DNA of 64,000 nt from Rheinheimera faecalis. Its GTDB lineage: Bacteria > Pseudomonadota > Gammaproteobacteria > Enterobacterales > Alteromonadaceae. Below are positions 19,452 through 26,975 of this stretch, one piece after another. A program made the position numbers and the translations under genes. The stretch lies in assembly GCF_021290965.1 (NCBI RefSeq), contig NZ_JAJOYT010000001.1:698836-762835 (forward strand). Direction: 5' to 3'. The notes under the pieces are model-generated. The model was not told where the DNA came from, ran no database searches, and was given only the letters and a program-made list of their open reading frames with translations. How positions within the stretch are numbered: position 1 is the first letter of the stretch; each line of letters starts with the position of its first letter.

Positions 19452-21569
19452 ATGCCTGCACACCAGACTCATCAGCGATTTTTAATTGGTCAACTGACCT
19501 TTGACTCCGGCAGCCGTGAGCTGTGCTCTGCGACAGAGCGCTTGTATCTGGAGCCTCAGGCCTATCAGTTGCTATCGCTTTTTATAGCAGCGGAACAAGG
19601 CCAACTGAGCCGCGACCAAATGATTGAGCAGCTGTGGGCTGGTCGGGTGGTCAGTGAAAGTGCTATTAATAAGTCTGTGTCTTTATTACGCAAAGCCTTT
19701 GCTCAGTTAGACCCGGCAACCCCATATATTGAAACCCTGCCCAAAGTGGGCTATCGGCTTTGCCAAAGCGTGACGCCACAAATGACAGAGATGTCTGAAA
19801 AAGCAGAGGCTGTGCAACAAGAAATAAATTCACCCATTGAAGCAGCCATAGAGGTTGAGACCGCCACTGCAGCACACCCAGCTGTAGTAAAAAGCTCTGG
19901 CCTCAAAACCAAACTGATACTGGGTGTGCTCTGGACTGCTCCTTTGCTGTTTTTTGTGTTGTGGTTTTTTATTACGCTGGCACCCGAACCAGAAAAACTA
20001 CCAACGCCTTATATCAATGAACCCGTGCCAGTCAGTCACGCCCAAGGGGTCGAATATCATTTAAGCCTGAGTAAAGACGGCTCGAAGTTATTGTATTTCT
20101 CTGCAGAAACTGAAAAAACCAAGCTGATTTTGCAACAAAGAGCGGGCAAACAGCAGTTGTTGTACGAAGACAAAAGCATTTTAACAGCGGCCTTAAGCCC
20201 GGATGGCTTACAAATACTGTGGGTAAAACAACATCAGCCAGGCTGTGTTGTTGAGTGGTTTTTAATCGAAGCACCGGATCAGAAGAAAACAGTGGCACAG
20301 TGCAACACTGATTCAGTGGTGAAAATCGCCTGGCAAAATGACAGCAAAGGCTTTTACCTGCGTGACAGAGCAGACAAAACCCAGCCTTATGCCTTAAGCC
20401 GGTACCGTTTGGATACTATGGCCAAAGAGCAGATCACCAACCCACTTAGCGCAGAAAGCCCAACCGGCGAGTTAGCTTTTGCTGAATCTGATGACGGTAA
20501 AAAACTGGCTGTACTGCGTTATCTGGAAAACCAACAAACTCAGTTACTCATACTCGATAGCAGCAGCTTTGCCGTTTTAAAGCAAAAGATTTTGCCACTA
20601 CAGGCAACGAACATCGACTGGCTAGCCGGTCAGTTACTGCTAAGTAAAGATGCCGAACTCTTGCAATACAATACTGACACAGATCAGCTGGAGTTCTTGT
20701 TTTATACAGGCCGCTTTGTGCAGTCGCTTGCTGTGGTGGATCAACAAATTTATTACGCGGACTATGAACTGGACGCAGATATCTGGCAGCATGATCTAAG
20801 AGCCGATAAAGCCAGAATCCGTATAGGTAGCAGCAAGGTCGACCGCATGCCACGCGTTAATCATAAAGGCGATTTAGCCTTTTTAAGCCAGCGCAGTGGT
20901 AAAGATCAGATTTGGTTACAACCTGCAGGTCAAAACGAGTACCAACTGGCTGATTTACCAGGTTCCCCTGCTTTTGTGCGACTGCAATGGTCACCGGATG
21001 GCGAATCGCTGCTTTTTAGCAAAGACGGCGCCTTATGGCAACTGATGGTCGCTTCAGGTCAAAGTAGAGTTTTAGTTACGCCAGATAAACAAGTAGAAGT
21101 GGCCAACTGGACGGAAGATGGCACAGGCATTATTTACAGCAGTAAACAAAGCGGTGACTGGCAGTTGTGGCTACTTGATTTGAAAACAGCGGCAAGCAAG
21201 CAGCTGACACAACAAGGTGGCTACAGCGGTTATCTGGTGAAGGATCAACTGTATTTCAGCAAGTTTCATCAGGATGGTTTATTTGTGCTGGATCTAACCT
21301 CTGGCGAAGAACAGCTGCTGATCGCTGATTTTAACAAAATCAACTGGCTAAACTGGCGCATGCTTGATGGAAGCCTTTATTACTATCAACCTGATCAGGG
21401 CATTCGTCAGTATCAGTTGCAAAGCAAAGACAACAGCCTGCTGCTGGCTAAGCCGGAGCGTTTTGTCCATCATTACGATATTCAGAACCAGCAGCTGTTT
21501 TATGTCAAAGCAGGTGTGCCTAAAGGCGATATTTATAAGCTTGAACCTGTTATCGACAAAACAAAGTGA
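19452..21569 (+). CDS. CadC-like membrane-anchored transcription regulator with beta-propeller sensor
   Basis: One-component regulator. 705 residues: a winged-helix DNA-binding domain of OmpR/PhoB type in the cytoplasm (about 8-105; LEPQAYQLLSLF, VVSESAINKSVSLLRKAF, YIETLPKVGYRL), a linker, one membrane helix at about 154-176, and a periplasmic part of about 520 residues with repeated TolB/WD-like blades (LSLSKDGSKLLYFS, AALSPDGLQILWV, LQWSPDGESLLFSKDG). Family precedent (CadC, ToxR) implies that periplasmic signals change DNA binding directly. Its divergence from the three exported hydrolases suggests, but does not prove, that it controls them. The signal is unknown. Confidence 0.88.
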   Translation: MPAHQTHQRFLIGQLTFDSGSRELCSATERLYLEPQAYQLLSLFIAAEQGQLSRDQMIEQLWAGRVVSESAINKSVSLLRKAFAQLDPATPYIETLPKVGYRLCQSVTPQMTEMSEKAEAVQQEINSPIEAAIEVETATAAHPAVVKSSGLKTKLILGVLWTAPLLFFVLWFFITLAPEPEKLPTPYINEPVPVSHAQGVEYHLSLSKDGSKLLYFSAETEKTKLILQQRAGKQQLLYEDKSILTAALSPDGLQILWVKQHQPGCVVEWFLIEAPDQKKTVAQCNTDSVVKIAWQNDSKGFYLRDRADKTQPYALSRYRLDTMAKEQITNPLSAESPTGELAFAESDDGKKLAVLRYLENQQTQLLILDSSSFAVLKQKILPLQATNIDWLAGQLLLSKDAELLQYNTDTDQLEFLFYTGRFVQSLAVVDQQIYYADYELDADIWQHDLRADKARIRIGSSKVDRMPRVNHKGDLAFLSQRSGKDQIWLQPAGQNEYQLADLPGSPAFVRLQWSPDGESLLFSKDGALWQLMVASGQSRVLVTPDKQVEVANWTEDGTGIIYSSKQSGDWQLWLLDLKTAASKQLTQQGGYSGYLVKDQLYFSKFHQDGLFVLDLTSGEEQLLIADFNKINWLNWRMLDGSLYYYQPDQGIRQYQLQSKDNSLLLAKPERFVHHYDIQNQQLFYVKAGVPKGDIYKLEPVIDKTK

Positions 21570-21588
21570 CAGCCACGCCAGCGAAGAA

Positions 21589-21626
21589 CAGTGCTGTTTA
21601 GAACAGAGCCCTTCAAAACAGCACTG
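21589..21626. terminator. 11-bp inverted repeat between convergent genes
   Basis: CAGTGCTGTTT and AAACAGCACTG with a 16-base loop lie between the regulator stop and the convergent NTF2-like gene, whose last codons overlap the right arm. No U run follows on either strand, so a terminator role is only tentative. Confidence 0.45.
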
Positions 21627-21987
21627 GCTCCCCCAACTGAAACAGGGCTTTGACAATAAGGCCCTGTTTCACCTGATAACTACATAACATCTCGACCTGT
21701 CCAGGGCCTTCAGGGAAATTACGCTGTATAACTTCATGGTCTATCACCCAATCCCCCATCACCATGCGGTTCAAAAGCTTCGCATGCAGGTCAGATTCTA
21801 AAAAGCGCAGACTGATACGCTGCTGCATTTCATCGTGACCACTGGCTAATACAGTACCGTGAAAATCCAGCTGCACCGCATCCGGATGATAACAAGAGAG
21901 CCAGGCTTTGATGTTTTTACTGTTGTACGCATCCAGTTGCTGTTGTATCAACTGCACTAGCTCCATCTGTTTTATTGTGTTTGTCAT
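21613..21987 (-). CDS. NTF2-like (SnoaL-type) small protein
   Basis: 124 residues starting MTNTIKQMELVQLIQQQL. The cone-shaped NTF2 fold is suggested by LDAYNSKNIKAWLSCYHPDAVQLD, GHDEMQQRISLRF, and the strand pattern near VEMLCSYQVKQGLIVKALF; such proteins are hydrolases, isomerases or non-enzymatic ligand binders. The ATG at 21987 is favoured over a 46-codon extension, which would run through the upstream flavodoxin gene. The start codon is embedded in the inverted repeat 21985-22018. It lies downstream of the flavodoxin and EamA genes. Confidence 0.72.
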   Translation of the reverse strand: MTNTIKQMELVQLIQQQLDAYNSKNIKAWLSCYHPDAVQLDFHGTVLASGHDEMQQRISLRFLESDLHAKLLNRMVMGDWVIDHEVIQRNFPEGPGQVEMLCSYQVKQGLIVKALFQLGEPVLF

Positions 21988-22018
21988 CAGAGTTTTACCT
22001 TGTGATAAAACTCTGATG
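21985..22018 (-). promoter_or_regulatory. 13-bp perfect inverted repeat holding the RBS and start of the NTF2-like gene
   Basis: On the minus-strand RNA the arms CATCAGAGTTTTA and TAAAACTCTGATG flank an eight-base loop TCACAAGG. The AAGG Shine-Dalgarno sits in the loop and the ATG start forms the end of the 3' arm. It could therefore be an mRNA hairpin tuning translation, or a DNA operator of a dimeric repressor. Confidence 0.7.
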
Positions 22019-22066
22019 ATCAGCAAAAGCAGTGCAAAACACCAGCTCTGCTTTGGAAACTCAGAG

Positions 22067-22657
22067 TTACTGTGTTCGCTCTGTTTGTTGCTCTTGCCGC
22101 GTGGATCGGCTGACGACACGAGCAACCCTCTGCCCCAGATAAAAAGCGGTCTGCAAATCAGGTTGTTCTATAGATCCATCCACGGCTCTGGCAATTAAAC
22201 CGGCCTGAGCCCCCAATCGGTTGGGCGCTTTCACATCACCAGCACCAGCCAAATCCAGGCCAGTCCACAACATACCGTGCTGTGCCGCCAGAATTTGCAA
22301 ATAATGCAGACTATGTAATGTATCTCCGCAGTAACCTGTGCCCACAGTAAAACCAGCAGCCACTTTATCGGCCCAAAGCTGTTCACCCCAACGATCGCCA
22401 GCCGTAGCATCAGCAAAAGCTTTGAATTGTGCCGATACGGAGCCCATAAAAGTAGGAGAGCCAAAAATCACTGCATCAGCCTGATCGATGGCCTCAAGCA
22501 CGGCGCTATTTTTGTAACGCCCTTGTGTTATGTCTTCCCCTTCAATTCGAAGTAACTGCAGATCAACAGCAGTTACTGAACGACAACCTGCGGCCACAGC
22601 TTCAGCCAACTGTGCTGTAGTGCCTGTGATGGAGTGATACACAATGACAATCTTCAT
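22067..22657 (-). CDS. Flavodoxin-family NAD(P)H:quinone oxidoreductase-like protein
   Basis: FMN-binding protein related to WrbA/flavodoxin, likely a quinone or xenobiotic reductase. 196 residues. The phosphate loop HSITGTTAQLAEAV (residues 8-21) binds FMN; AVIFGSPTFMGSVSAQFKAF (about 63-82) and GTGYCGDTLHSLHYLQILAAQHGM are the second and third flavin loops. The ATG at 22657 overlaps the EamA gene stop (ATGA), so the two are translated together. WrbA usually has GSPTRFGN; here it is GSPTFMGS, so WrbA itself is not claimed. Confidence 0.85.
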   Translation of the reverse strand: MKIVIVYHSITGTTAQLAEAVAAGCRSVTAVDLQLLRIEGEDITQGRYKNSAVLEAIDQADAVIFGSPTFMGSVSAQFKAFADATAGDRWGEQLWADKVAAGFTVGTGYCGDTLHSLHYLQILAAQHGMLWTGLDLAGAGDVKAPNRLGAQAGLIARAVDGSIEQPDLQTAFYLGQRVARVVSRSTRQEQQTERTQ

Positions 22658-23547
22658 TGGCTGGCCTCCGCTTTTACTGGCATCACAGCTGCTGCGGTTT
22701 TATGCTGGCCAAGCCAGACGCCGGTCAGCACCAATACCATGCCCAGACTTTGCACCAGGGTCAGATGCTGATCCAACACCACTAAACCAAGCACTGTGGC
22801 GCTTAACGGGCTTAGCAAACTAAAGCCTGTGACTGCACTAGCCGACATTCGCATTACGCCCCGCAGCCAGAACACATAAGTCAGACCGGTGCCAATCAGA
22901 CCAAGCCATAGATAACCCAAAACATGAGTCAGGCTGAGACTTTGCGGCAGAGTTTCCACACTAAAAGCGAGCGGTAATAAAAATAATCCACCCACACTAA
23001 GCTGCCAACTGGTAAGTACCAGAGCACTAACCGGAGGTTGCCACTTTTTCGTTAATAAAGTGCCACAAGCCATTGCCAATGCGCCAGCCGCAGCCGCCAT
23101 TACACCTATGCTATCCAATTGAGCGGCTGGCCCCAGCACCAGCATAGCGACTCCAAGCAAACCCGAGAAAGCTGCAATCCAGCTGAGCCACGAAGTGCGA
23201 CCACCCAGCACTGCCCAGCTCAGGATCACCACGACTAAAGGCTGAATAGCCCCTACTGTCGCTGCTACACCACCGGGTAAACGATAAGCGGCGACAAAGA
23301 GCAGTGCCTGAAATACACCAATATTTAAAAAACCTAACAAAAATATTTTTCCCCACCAGCCCGCTGCGGGTAACTGACGTAACCATAACAACATCAAAAG
23401 TCCAACCGGCAAGGTACGTAAAGCAGCTGATAATAAAGGTACATCAGGGGGTAAAAACTCTGTGGTGACTAAGTAGGTGCTCCCCCAAATCAGCGGGGCT
23501 AAAGCGGTTAACCAGGGATCATACCAACGGGATACAACTGAACTCAT
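22654..23547 (-). CDS. EamA/DMT-family transporter
   Basis: Drug/metabolite transporter superfamily exporter with two EamA repeats. 297 residues with about ten hydrophobic helices. WGSTYLVTTEFLP, LPVGLLMLLWLRQLP, FLNIGVFQALLFVAAYRLPGGVAATVGAIQPLVV and the second-repeat VLGYLWLGLIGTGLTYVFWLRGV carry the family pattern. AAGGAG lies ten bases before the ATG at 23547, overlapping the base of a long inverted repeat. It is the first gene of a unit with the flavodoxin and NTF2-like genes. The substrate cannot be told. Confidence 0.9.
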   Translation of the reverse strand: MSSVVSRWYDPWLTALAPLIWGSTYLVTTEFLPPDVPLLSAALRTLPVGLLMLLWLRQLPAAGWWGKIFLLGFLNIGVFQALLFVAAYRLPGGVAATVGAIQPLVVVILSWAVLGGRTSWLSWIAAFSGLLGVAMLVLGPAAQLDSIGVMAAAAGALAMACGTLLTKKWQPPVSALVLTSWQLSVGGLFLLPLAFSVETLPQSLSLTHVLGYLWLGLIGTGLTYVFWLRGVMRMSASAVTGFSLLSPLSATVLGLVVLDQHLTLVQSLGMVLVLTGVWLGQHKTAAAVMPVKAEASQ

Positions 23548-23559
23548 TACAGAACACTC

Positions 23560-23609
23560 CTTTTACAGTGCTTAGTGCACAGATTTAAAATCTGCCGCCA
23601 CTGTAAAAG
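23560..23609 (-). promoter_or_regulatory. Nested inverted repeats in front of the EamA gene
   Basis: The outer arms CTTTTACAGTG (23560-23570) and CACTGTAAAAG (23599-23609) match over 11 bases; between them is CAGATTT/AAATCTG (23580-23594). On the mRNA the outer 3' arm runs into the AAGGAG ribosome site. It could be a regulator binding site or a leader hairpin. Confidence 0.6.
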
Positions 23610-23657
23610 CTCAGGTTAACTTGAGGTCAAGAAGAATTTAAATGATTTTTTAATAGT

Positions 23658-24170
23658 TTAGAGTTTCAGCCACATCAGATAACCAGCAACAGCTTTGCCT
23701 TGTACTATCGCCACTTGCGGTATAGTTTCCATTTGTTGAAAACCAGCTTTTTTTAACACCTGCATAGAGGCCCGATTCTCTGTCGCTACGCAGGCAAATA
23801 AAACCATCAATCCCATCTGTTTTGCCTGTTGTATCAACTCATATAAAGCGAAACTGGCGACGCCTTTACCTGACCAGTGTTCAGCGATGCGATAGCCAAC
23901 ATAAGCAGATTTTGTCACCTGATCGATGTCTTTGATATTGGCTCTGCCAATCAGCTCCTTGTCTGTATTCAAAATCAGGGTCGGCCAGGCTAAAACCTGC
24001 TGTTTTAACAGCAAAAACTCAGCAATATGCTGTTGTACAGCTTCAGGCTGATAAAACTCATCCGGCCTTGCTTCAATACTTCGTTCAAAAAAGCTTTTGT
24101 GAGCTAACTCAAACTGAAGCACAACCTCAACATCATCTGGCTGTAAAGCCCGGATAGAATAACCCGGCAT
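23658..24170 (-). CDS. GNAT-family N-acetyltransferase (RimJ/RimL-like)
   Basis: 170 residues. GNAT motifs A and B appear as KSAYVGYRIAEHWSGKGVASFALYELIQQA (about residues 88-117), with acetyl-CoA pyrophosphate contact in SGKGVA, and the C-terminal TENRASMQVLKKAGFQ. Probably acetylates a small amine or a protein terminus; the substrate is not deducible. Its ATG abuts the stop of the upstream NTF2-like gene (TAAATG), so the pair is co-translated. Confidence 0.85.
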   Translation of the reverse strand: MPGYSIRALQPDDVEVVLQFELAHKSFFERSIEARPDEFYQPEAVQQHIAEFLLLKQQVLAWPTLILNTDKELIGRANIKDIDQVTKSAYVGYRIAEHWSGKGVASFALYELIQQAKQMGLMVLFACVATENRASMQVLKKAGFQQMETIPQVAIVQGKAVAGYLMWLKL

Positions 24171-24566
24171 TTAAACAGGCCCACTCGCGGGTAGCACTGC
24201 TGTGCCCTGATGGAACACCATTTGCCAACCCAAGCTATTGAGTTGCCATAAAGAGCTGCGCAGAGACAGTTTAGTTTGCATCTCGCCTGCTTTACGTAAT
24301 TTGGCTTTGTAGAGCACCTGAGCCAAATCTTTAGATAATAAACGCACTTCAAAATCAAAGGCTTCTACCCAAGGCGCTTGTTCTTCCGGCAAGCGCTGCA
24401 ACACATGGGCTTTATCAAAACGCACGCCGGATCCCGCTATCTCTTCAAACCCATTGGACAGCAACTGGTTCAACAGTGCTTTATTTCGTCTGGTTTCGGG
24501 TTGCTGCAACTGTAATTCCAGTGCAATCAGATGTTCTGTTAAAGCTTTAGTTTGTTCTGATGTCAC
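24171..24566 (-). CDS. DUF4440/NTF2-like small protein, GTG start
   Basis: 131 residues beginning MTSEQTKALTEHLIALELQLQQPETR. The first helix, LLNQLLSNGFEEIAGSGVRFDKAHVLQRL, and the later strands SLRSSLWQLNSLGWQMVFHQGTA match the DUF4440 layout seen in proteins often paired with acetyltransferases. It starts with GTG and an AGGA ten bases upstream. Its role is unknown; the coupling to the GNAT gene suggests a shared pathway. Confidence 0.75.
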   Translation of the reverse strand: MTSEQTKALTEHLIALELQLQQPETRRNKALLNQLLSNGFEEIAGSGVRFDKAHVLQRLPEEQAPWVEAFDFEVRLLSKDLAQVLYKAKLRKAGEMQTKLSLRSSLWQLNSLGWQMVFHQGTAVLPASGPV

Positions 24567-24680
24567 GACAATAAGTCCTGCGGTTTATGCTGATTCGCCG
24601 TTTTACCTTAGTTGGCTGAACAGACGCAAGTAACAGCCGCAAGTTTTTCTGAAAACATGACAAATCAGGTTCGGTAACGC

Positions 24681-24756
24681 ACAGACTCCGCAGAGACAAA
24701 GGGCCACTATCAAGCTATCCGACCTCCTCGCAGTTCGGCCCAACGGAGACTTTGTT
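24681..24756 (+). promoter_or_regulatory. Structured leader of the BON lipoprotein gene with competing pairings at the RBS
   Basis: Complementary pairs visible: CTCCG (24686-24690) with CGGAG (24744-24748, contains the RBS GGAG), ACAAAG (24696-24701) with CTTTGT (24750-24755, just before the ATG), GGGCC (24701-24705) with GGCCC (24737-24741). A second anti-RBS CCTCC lies at 24723-24727, in a loop closed by CCGA/TCGG. The first two helices would form a pseudoknot or exclude each other. No known riboswitch class was recognised. Confidence 0.45.
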
Positions 24757-25128
24757 ATGCGCTTATCTACTGGTTTTACATCATCTTTGATGCTGCTTGC
24801 AGTTTTTGCACTGACTGCCTGTGATAAATCAACCCCTACCTTCCCGACTTCGACTACAGCGGCGGATGACAAAAGTGCAGTCGCAACAGTAGCTGACAGC
24901 CCGGTTCCGGTCGCCATTTCAGACGCAAACATCAGTAATGATGTCAAAACAGCTTTATTGCGTGATGAAGATTTAAAGAACTTCGAAATCACTGTGGTAT
25001 CCACCAAAGGTGATGTGCTTTTGACCGGTGTCTTAAACAGTCAAAGCCAAATAAATCAGGCCATCCTGATCACCGAGGGTGTTATTGGGGTTAAAACCGT
25101 CCATGACGAATTAACAATACGCCCTTAA
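24757..25128 (+). CDS. BON-domain lipoprotein (OsmY-like)
   Basis: 123 residues with a lipoprotein signal: hydrophobic core then LTAC at about residues 20-23, so probably lipid-anchored. The second residue after cysteine is Lys rather than Asp, in favour of sorting to the outer membrane. The remainder is a single BON domain: ISNDVKTALLRDEDLKNFEITVVSTKGDVLLTGVLNSQ (about 59-96) and ITEGVIGVKTVHDEL. BON domains bind phospholipid and act in envelope stress or stability. GGAG lies eight bases before the ATG. Isolated transcription unit followed by a terminator. Confidence 0.88.
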   Translation: MRLSTGFTSSLMLLAVFALTACDKSTPTFPTSTTAADDKSAVATVADSPVPVAISDANISNDVKTALLRDEDLKNFEITVVSTKGDVLLTGVLNSQSQINQAILITEGVIGVKTVHDELTIRP

Positions 25129-25148
25129 CTTGGGCGGTGTTTTTAAGC

Positions 25149-25173
25149 AAAGCCCGCTAACGCGGGCTTTTTG
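25149..25173 (+). terminator. Terminator after the BON lipoprotein gene
   Basis: AAAGCCCGC, loop TAAC, GCGGGCTTT, then TTGTG. Placed between convergent genes, it may work both ways. Confidence 0.9.
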
Positions 25174-25194
25174 TGTTGAGCAGGTGCTGTTTTT

Positions 25195-26292
25195 TCAGAA
25201 GTTAAACAACATCACCCCCAGACCTATACTGTTTTGCCGGAAATTGTAGTCCAGTAAGGTTTCACCATAACCGGAAAACATCTGCAAGTGCCAGCGCAGT
25301 CCATCCATCTTAGTGCTGTCGACCGGATAGGTCAGATCCAACTGCCAGGAACCCCGGCTTAAATACGAAAAATCATTGCGCCAGGTAAGCTGTGCAGTTG
25401 CATCACCAGGTAGCCAGTTGGCGCTGATTTCATGGCTGCCGATATAGTCGATTAAATCCGGGTTATCGTCTTCATCGCCATTTTCTGAGATGCGTTGGTT
25501 GTAACGCCAGTTCAGGCCAAACTCGCCTTTGTCGACTGCTAAACCCGCGTACACCTTATTCCAGCTGCGCGACAACGGTTTCGCCTGGCCATTGGACTGA
25601 TGGGCTATACCAAACTGCAACATACGGACCTGCCAGTCGCCAGGTAAATCTCCCCATGCATCAGCTACAGGTACAACGTAAATCAGTTCCGGCTGATAAT
25701 CTGTGTTTCTAAAAGGAGCTGAGTCCTGATTATTCCACAATTGCCACATAGAGCGTTGACTAAAAGCAAACCATAAGTCAGCACCAGGTAACAGAAATTC
25801 AGTCATCAACTTGGCGCGTAACGATACCTGGATCTTACTTTCCATCTGCTTGTAGTTTTCGCTGGCTTCAGCCTGACCCCGGGTTGGACTTTGTGGCGCT
25901 TTATTAATATTGGACGTGATATGAGCAGGCAAAAAGAAGTTCGGTTGGTAGGTGCGAAAGATAAAACGATCGCGCTTTTCTTCTGGGGTTAACTCCCAGT
26001 ATTTTTGCATCACAGTCGCCACGGCGACAGGCTCTGACACCACTTCGGTTTCAGCCACGACCGCAGGTTTGACTTCAACATCAGCCTCCACAGCAGCTTT
26101 TGTCGTAGTTGAAGTTTTAGTCTCTGTCAGCACCGTTGCTGTAGTGCCAAAGATCCGGTCATAACAGGCCAAACGCTCGTTGTTATCAAGAGTGCCCTGA
26201 CAAACGCTGACATCCTGGGCTGAGACTGCAGCACTAACCGAACTCAGCAATAAAAATCCTGACAGCTTTGATTTTTTGTGTCCTTTGTTCAC
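25195..26292 (-). CDS. pldA: Outer-membrane phospholipase A (OMPLA), GTG start
   Basis: Calcium-dependent outer-membrane beta-barrel that hydrolyses mislocalised surface phospholipids. 365 residues from GTG 26292, where GGAG lies seven bases upstream and a signal peptide ending VSAAVSAQ follows; a longer frame adds 30 unlikely residues. After a segment with VCQGTLDNNERLACYDRIFG (a small Cys-containing motif) and a Thr/Val-rich linker, the barrel contains the Asn-His-Ser active site: FGIAHQSNGQ (His, Ser) and SRSWNKVYAG (Asn). The C-terminus ends in aromatic NSIGLGVMLFNF, a barrel signal. Longer than E. coli PldA (289) because of the N-terminal part. Confidence 0.9.
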   Translation of the reverse strand: MNKGHKKSKLSGFLLLSSVSAAVSAQDVSVCQGTLDNNERLACYDRIFGTTATVLTETKTSTTTKAAVEADVEVKPAVVAETEVVSEPVAVATVMQKYWELTPEEKRDRFIFRTYQPNFFLPAHITSNINKAPQSPTRGQAEASENYKQMESKIQVSLRAKLMTEFLLPGADLWFAFSQRSMWQLWNNQDSAPFRNTDYQPELIYVVPVADAWGDLPGDWQVRMLQFGIAHQSNGQAKPLSRSWNKVYAGLAVDKGEFGLNWRYNQRISENGDEDDNPDLIDYIGSHEISANWLPGDATAQLTWRNDFSYLSRGSWQLDLTYPVDSTKMDGLRWHLQMFSGYGETLLDYNFRQNSIGLGVMLFNF

Positions 26293-26474
26293 GCCAACTC
26301 CCGTAGCCAAAAATGATGATCCACTAGTATAAGACTCAAATATAAACAAGGACTTAACAACAGCACTTTTAGACGCTGTCACTGAACTAAAAGCCGTATC
26401 TCTGTACCAGGCCTGTACTAGGGCGCCAGCGGCCTTGTGCTACAAAAATCTATACCACTATTTTTTGCTGATTT

Positions 26475-26921
26475 CTATTCGGCACCAAACAAAGCAAAGA
26501 CTTCAGCGCCTGTCAGTTCCGTTGTTTTATTAGCAAAACAATACCAGCCAGGTTTTTGTTCAATAAAAATCTGATGATCGAACATCACATCCTTTAGCTG
26601 CTCAAATAAACCCACGGGCATAAAATACTGGCTATTTTGTTTCAACCGGTAAAACAGATGGGTACCGCAGTTGTTACAAAAACCACGCTCTGCCCAGTCG
26701 GAAGAGTTAAAAGTAGAGATAAAACAAGCACCATCAAGTTTGACTTCGGTACCACAATCTACAGTAAAAAGTGGTCCGCCAGACCATTTTTGGCAATACT
26801 GGCAATGGCAAACGCCCGCCCGTAACGCCACTTGTTCTGCTTTAACTTTGACTTTGCCGCATAAACAACGGCCATGAACCAGATGCTGACTGAGCTGAAC
26901 TTGCGGGCTTGACGCTGACAT
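26475..26921 (-). CDS. GFA-family zinc protein
   Basis: Member of the GFA (glutathione-dependent formaldehyde-activating enzyme-like) family; most members have no proven formaldehyde activity. 148 residues with the zinc cysteines HGRCLCGKVKV, GVCHCQYCQKWSGG and RGFCNNCGTHLFYRL in canonical order, then an H/F-rich C-terminus. AGGAG precedes the ATG at 26921. A smaller paralogue lies at 29395-29742. It seems monocistronic. Confidence 0.88.
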   Translation of the reverse strand: MSASSPQVQLSQHLVHGRCLCGKVKVKAEQVALRAGVCHCQYCQKWSGGPLFTVDCGTEVKLDGACFISTFNSSDWAERGFCNNCGTHLFYRLKQNSQYFMPVGLFEQLKDVMFDHQIFIEQKPGWYCFANKTTELTGAEVFALFGAE

Positions 26922-26975
26922 AAGAAGGCTCCTGATGGATACACAATCCCAGCCTACCGGATTTGGCTTTAGATG

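Noticed and set aside
24681..24756. Cyclic-di-GMP (GEMM) riboswitch
   Set aside because: A few similar words (GCACAG, CCTCCGG-like) but the conserved GEMM core and tetraloop-receptor order are not present.
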